A stretch of DNA of 45,165 nt, from the NCBI GenBank assembly GCA_017510405.1, contig JAFWNG010000035.1, positions 1-45,165 of the forward strand, given 5' to 3'. Under the pieces are notes generated by a model that worked only from the letters and a program-made list of their open reading frames with translations, made no database searches and had not been told where the DNA came from. Source of the DNA: Solobacterium sp. GTDB taxonomy: Bacteria; Bacillota_I; Bacilli_A; Erysipelotrichales; Erysipelotrichaceae. Both the position numbers and the translations under genes were made by a program. Shown here piece by piece: positions 43,790 to 45,165 of the stretch. Position 1 is the first letter of the stretch; the number at the start of each line of letters is the position of its first letter.

Positions 43790-44995
43790 ATGAAACTGAA
43801 TATTGCAGTATTTTTCGGCGGAGAGACCGTTGAACACGAAGTCAGCATCATTTCCGCCCACCAGGCGATCGAAGCCCTGGATAAAGAGAAATACAACGTC
43901 ATTCCGATCTATATTTCCAAAGACCGCAGAATGTATATATCCGATCTTCTTCTCGATATCAAAAACTATACCGATCTGAAGAAGCTCACAGACGAATGCA
44001 CACAGATCTCCATCGCCCGCATTGATGACCGCGCTGTCATCCAGCCGGTGAAGGCAAAGTTGTTCGGCGCAAAGGAACTTGGCACGATCGATATCGCGAT
44101 CCCGGTCATGCACGGCACCAACGGCGAAGACGGCACGATCCAGGGATTCCTGGAGATGCTGAAGATCCCGTATGCCGGATGCGATGTCTACGGCGCTGCC
44201 GTCGGTCAGGACAAAGTCATGCAGAAGAACATTCTGAGCGACAACGGCCTGCCGATCACCAACTGGTTCTGGTGCTACGGCACAGAGATCGACGACAACC
44301 GCGCCGAAGTACTGGCAAGAGTGCACCGCCTCATCTATCCGGTCATTCTGAAGCCGGCACGCACCGGTTCCAGCGTCGGCATCTCCATTGCCCACAATGA
44401 CGAGGAATACATCGAATGCTTCGAGAACGCCCGTCAGTACGATGAAAAAGTCATCACGGAAAAAGTGATCCGGCCGATGCGCGAGATCAACTGCTCGGTT
44501 CTCGGCGACAGCACGCATGCCGAAGCGAGCACGCTTGAGGAAGTCGGTTCCGAGACCGGCGAACTGCTCGACTTCAACGACAAATACATGGGCGGTGGAA
44601 AGAGTTCCAAAGTCAAGGGCGGTTCCAAGGGAATGGCCAGCACGAAGCGCATCGTCCCGGCTCCGCTGACCGAAGCGCAGACCGAACAGATCCGTACGCT
44701 GGCAAAGAAGGTCTTCCGCGTCCTCGGTTCGTCCGGCGTATGCCGCATCGACTTCATCATGGACGGTGAAACAAAGCGCGTCTATGTCAATGAGATCAAC
44801 ACGATCCCGGGTTCCCTGGCATTCTATCTCTGGGAAGCTTCCGGCGTATCGTTTACCGAGCTCATGGACCGTCTCGTTCAGCAGGCAAGAGACCGTGAAC
44901 GCAGACGTTCCCGCATGACCTTCTCCTATGACACCAACCTGCTCGCCACCTACTCCGAAGGCGGCACAAAAGGCGCCAAGGGAACAAAGCACTGA
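43790..44995 (+). CDS. ddl: D-alanine--D-alanine ligase
   Basis: A 401-residue ATP-grasp ligase that makes D-Ala-D-Ala for peptidoglycan. The N-terminal motif is FFGGETVEHEVSIISA, the ATP-grasp region VILKPARTGSSVGISIA, the omega-loop NDKYMGGGKSS, and the Mg site GVCRIDFIMD with VNEINTIPGSLAFYLWEASG. The loop Lys-Tyr fits ordinary D-Ala specificity. The tail TKGAKGTKH is basic and variable. It is divergent from the patatin operon and ends at the hairpin at 45002-45025. Confidence 0.92.
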   Translation: MKLNIAVFFGGETVEHEVSIISAHQAIEALDKEKYNVIPIYISKDRRMYISDLLLDIKNYTDLKKLTDECTQISIARIDDRAVIQPVKAKLFGAKELGTIDIAIPVMHGTNGEDGTIQGFLEMLKIPYAGCDVYGAAVGQDKVMQKNILSDNGLPITNWFWCYGTEIDDNRAEVLARVHRLIYPVILKPARTGSSVGISIAHNDEEYIECFENARQYDEKVITEKVIRPMREINCSVLGDSTHAEASTLEEVGSETGELLDFNDKYMGGGKSSKVKGGSKGMASTKRIVPAPLTEAQTEQIRTLAKKVFRVLGSSGVCRIDFIMDGETKRVYVNEINTIPGSLAFYLWEASGVSFTELMDRLVQQARDRERRRSRMTFSYDTNLLATYSEGGTKGAKGTKH

Positions 44996-45001
44996 TTCTG
45001 A

Positions 45002-45025
45002 AAAGGACGAAAGTCCTTTCCTTTT
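45002..45025 (+). terminator. Terminator of ddl
   Basis: AAAGGAC-GAAA-GTCCTTT is followed by CCTTTTC; a longer alternative stem uses CTGAAAAGGAC and CTTTTCAG. Confidence 0.75.
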
Positions 45026-45077
45026 CAGCCTGTTGACAAAGTAAGACAAACCAAATCAAAGGTGGTAAGATAGAAAA

Positions 45078-45139
45078 GGCAAGAAGAGCACGTATATATT
45101 CTCCTGTCGCCAACAGAGAATTTGTGCCTCTTGCCTTTT
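45078..45139 (+). ncRNA. Candidate small hairpin RNA
   Basis: A long stem-loop: GGCAAGA and GCAC pair with GTGC and TCTTGCC, then ATTCT and CTGT pair with ACAG and AGAAT around a CGCCA loop, and TTTTATTAT follows. TAAGAT at 45066-45071 and AAGACA at 45043-45048, 17 bases apart, would start transcription at the GG. It could be a free small RNA, or the terminator of an unseen leader. Confidence 0.5.
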
Positions 45140-45165
45140 ATTATCGGAAATAGAACATGCAGGCA

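Noticed and set aside
45033-45071. TTGACA at 45033 as the -35 of the hairpin RNA
   Set aside because: It is 27 bases from TAAGAT, too far; AAGACA at 45043-45048 with 17 bases is the better match.

Overview
The window looks like chromosomal DNA of a moderate-GC Firmicute. The best guess is the Erysipelotrichia/Erysipelotrichales or a related Clostridia-like lineage. This rests on the lipoprotein and regulator types, strong AGGAGG ribosome sites, a Met T-box leader, a CBS/DRTGG-type Mn-pyrophosphatase, VanW and DUF4214 proteins, and a fermentative AdhE. The species cannot be fixed from the sequence alone. There is no phage, IS element, CRISPR array or rRNA. One tRNA gene is present (Arg, anticodon CCG). 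Most genes lie on the minus strand.

Layout. 1-9.4 kb: housekeeping and small-stress genes (STAS-PHP pair, an unrecognised protein, GNAT, an NTF2-like protein with a divergent TetR regulator, a GMP synthase without its glutaminase half, RsmF-type rRNA methyltransferase, ABC-F ATPase with a SAM methyltransferase, a small zinc-ribbon protein). 9.4-12.3 kb: the methionine importer operon metQ-metN-metI behind a T-box leader whose specifier reads AUG. 12.3-16.3 kb: cell-envelope genes (LppM-like lipoprotein, a large secreted DUF4214/beta-lactamase-fold protein, a membrane-anchored alpha/beta hydrolase). 16.3-23.3 kb: GH1 6-phospho-beta-glucosidase, a three-gene Fbp/Afu-type ABC importer, an MFS transporter and the tRNA. 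23.4-27.4 kb: SDR, VOC and MBL-fold operon facing a TetR regulator, then RNase Z. 27.4-32.4 kb: AdhE, a TIM-barrel protein, VanW and a YqeG-type HAD phosphatase. 32.5-38.3 kb: the oligopeptide importer operon oppABCDF. 38.5-45 kb: a tight five-gene operon (patatin, dUTPase, methionine aminopeptidase, CBS-pyrophosphatase, D-amino-acid aminotransferase) facing D-Ala-D-Ala ligase, followed by a strong hairpin that may be a small RNA.

The most striking observation is that two unrelated ABC-transporter solute-binding lipoproteins, MetQ and OppA, are circularly permuted. In each, the lipoprotein signal is followed first by what is normally the C-terminal half of the family, then by a short linker, then by what is normally the N-terminal half. 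Each protein stops exactly at the point in the family fold where the first segment begins. The third binding protein in the window (Fbp/Afu type) keeps the usual order and serves as an internal control. Both permuted genes are intact, have good ribosome sites and lie first in otherwise normal transporter operons, so they are probably functional.

Other recurring features: a strong hairpin without a good U-tract sits between the binding-protein gene and the next gene in all three importer operons, and several genes have a -10 box only 6-9 nt before the ATG with no Shine-Dalgarno sequence, which suggests leaderless mRNAs.
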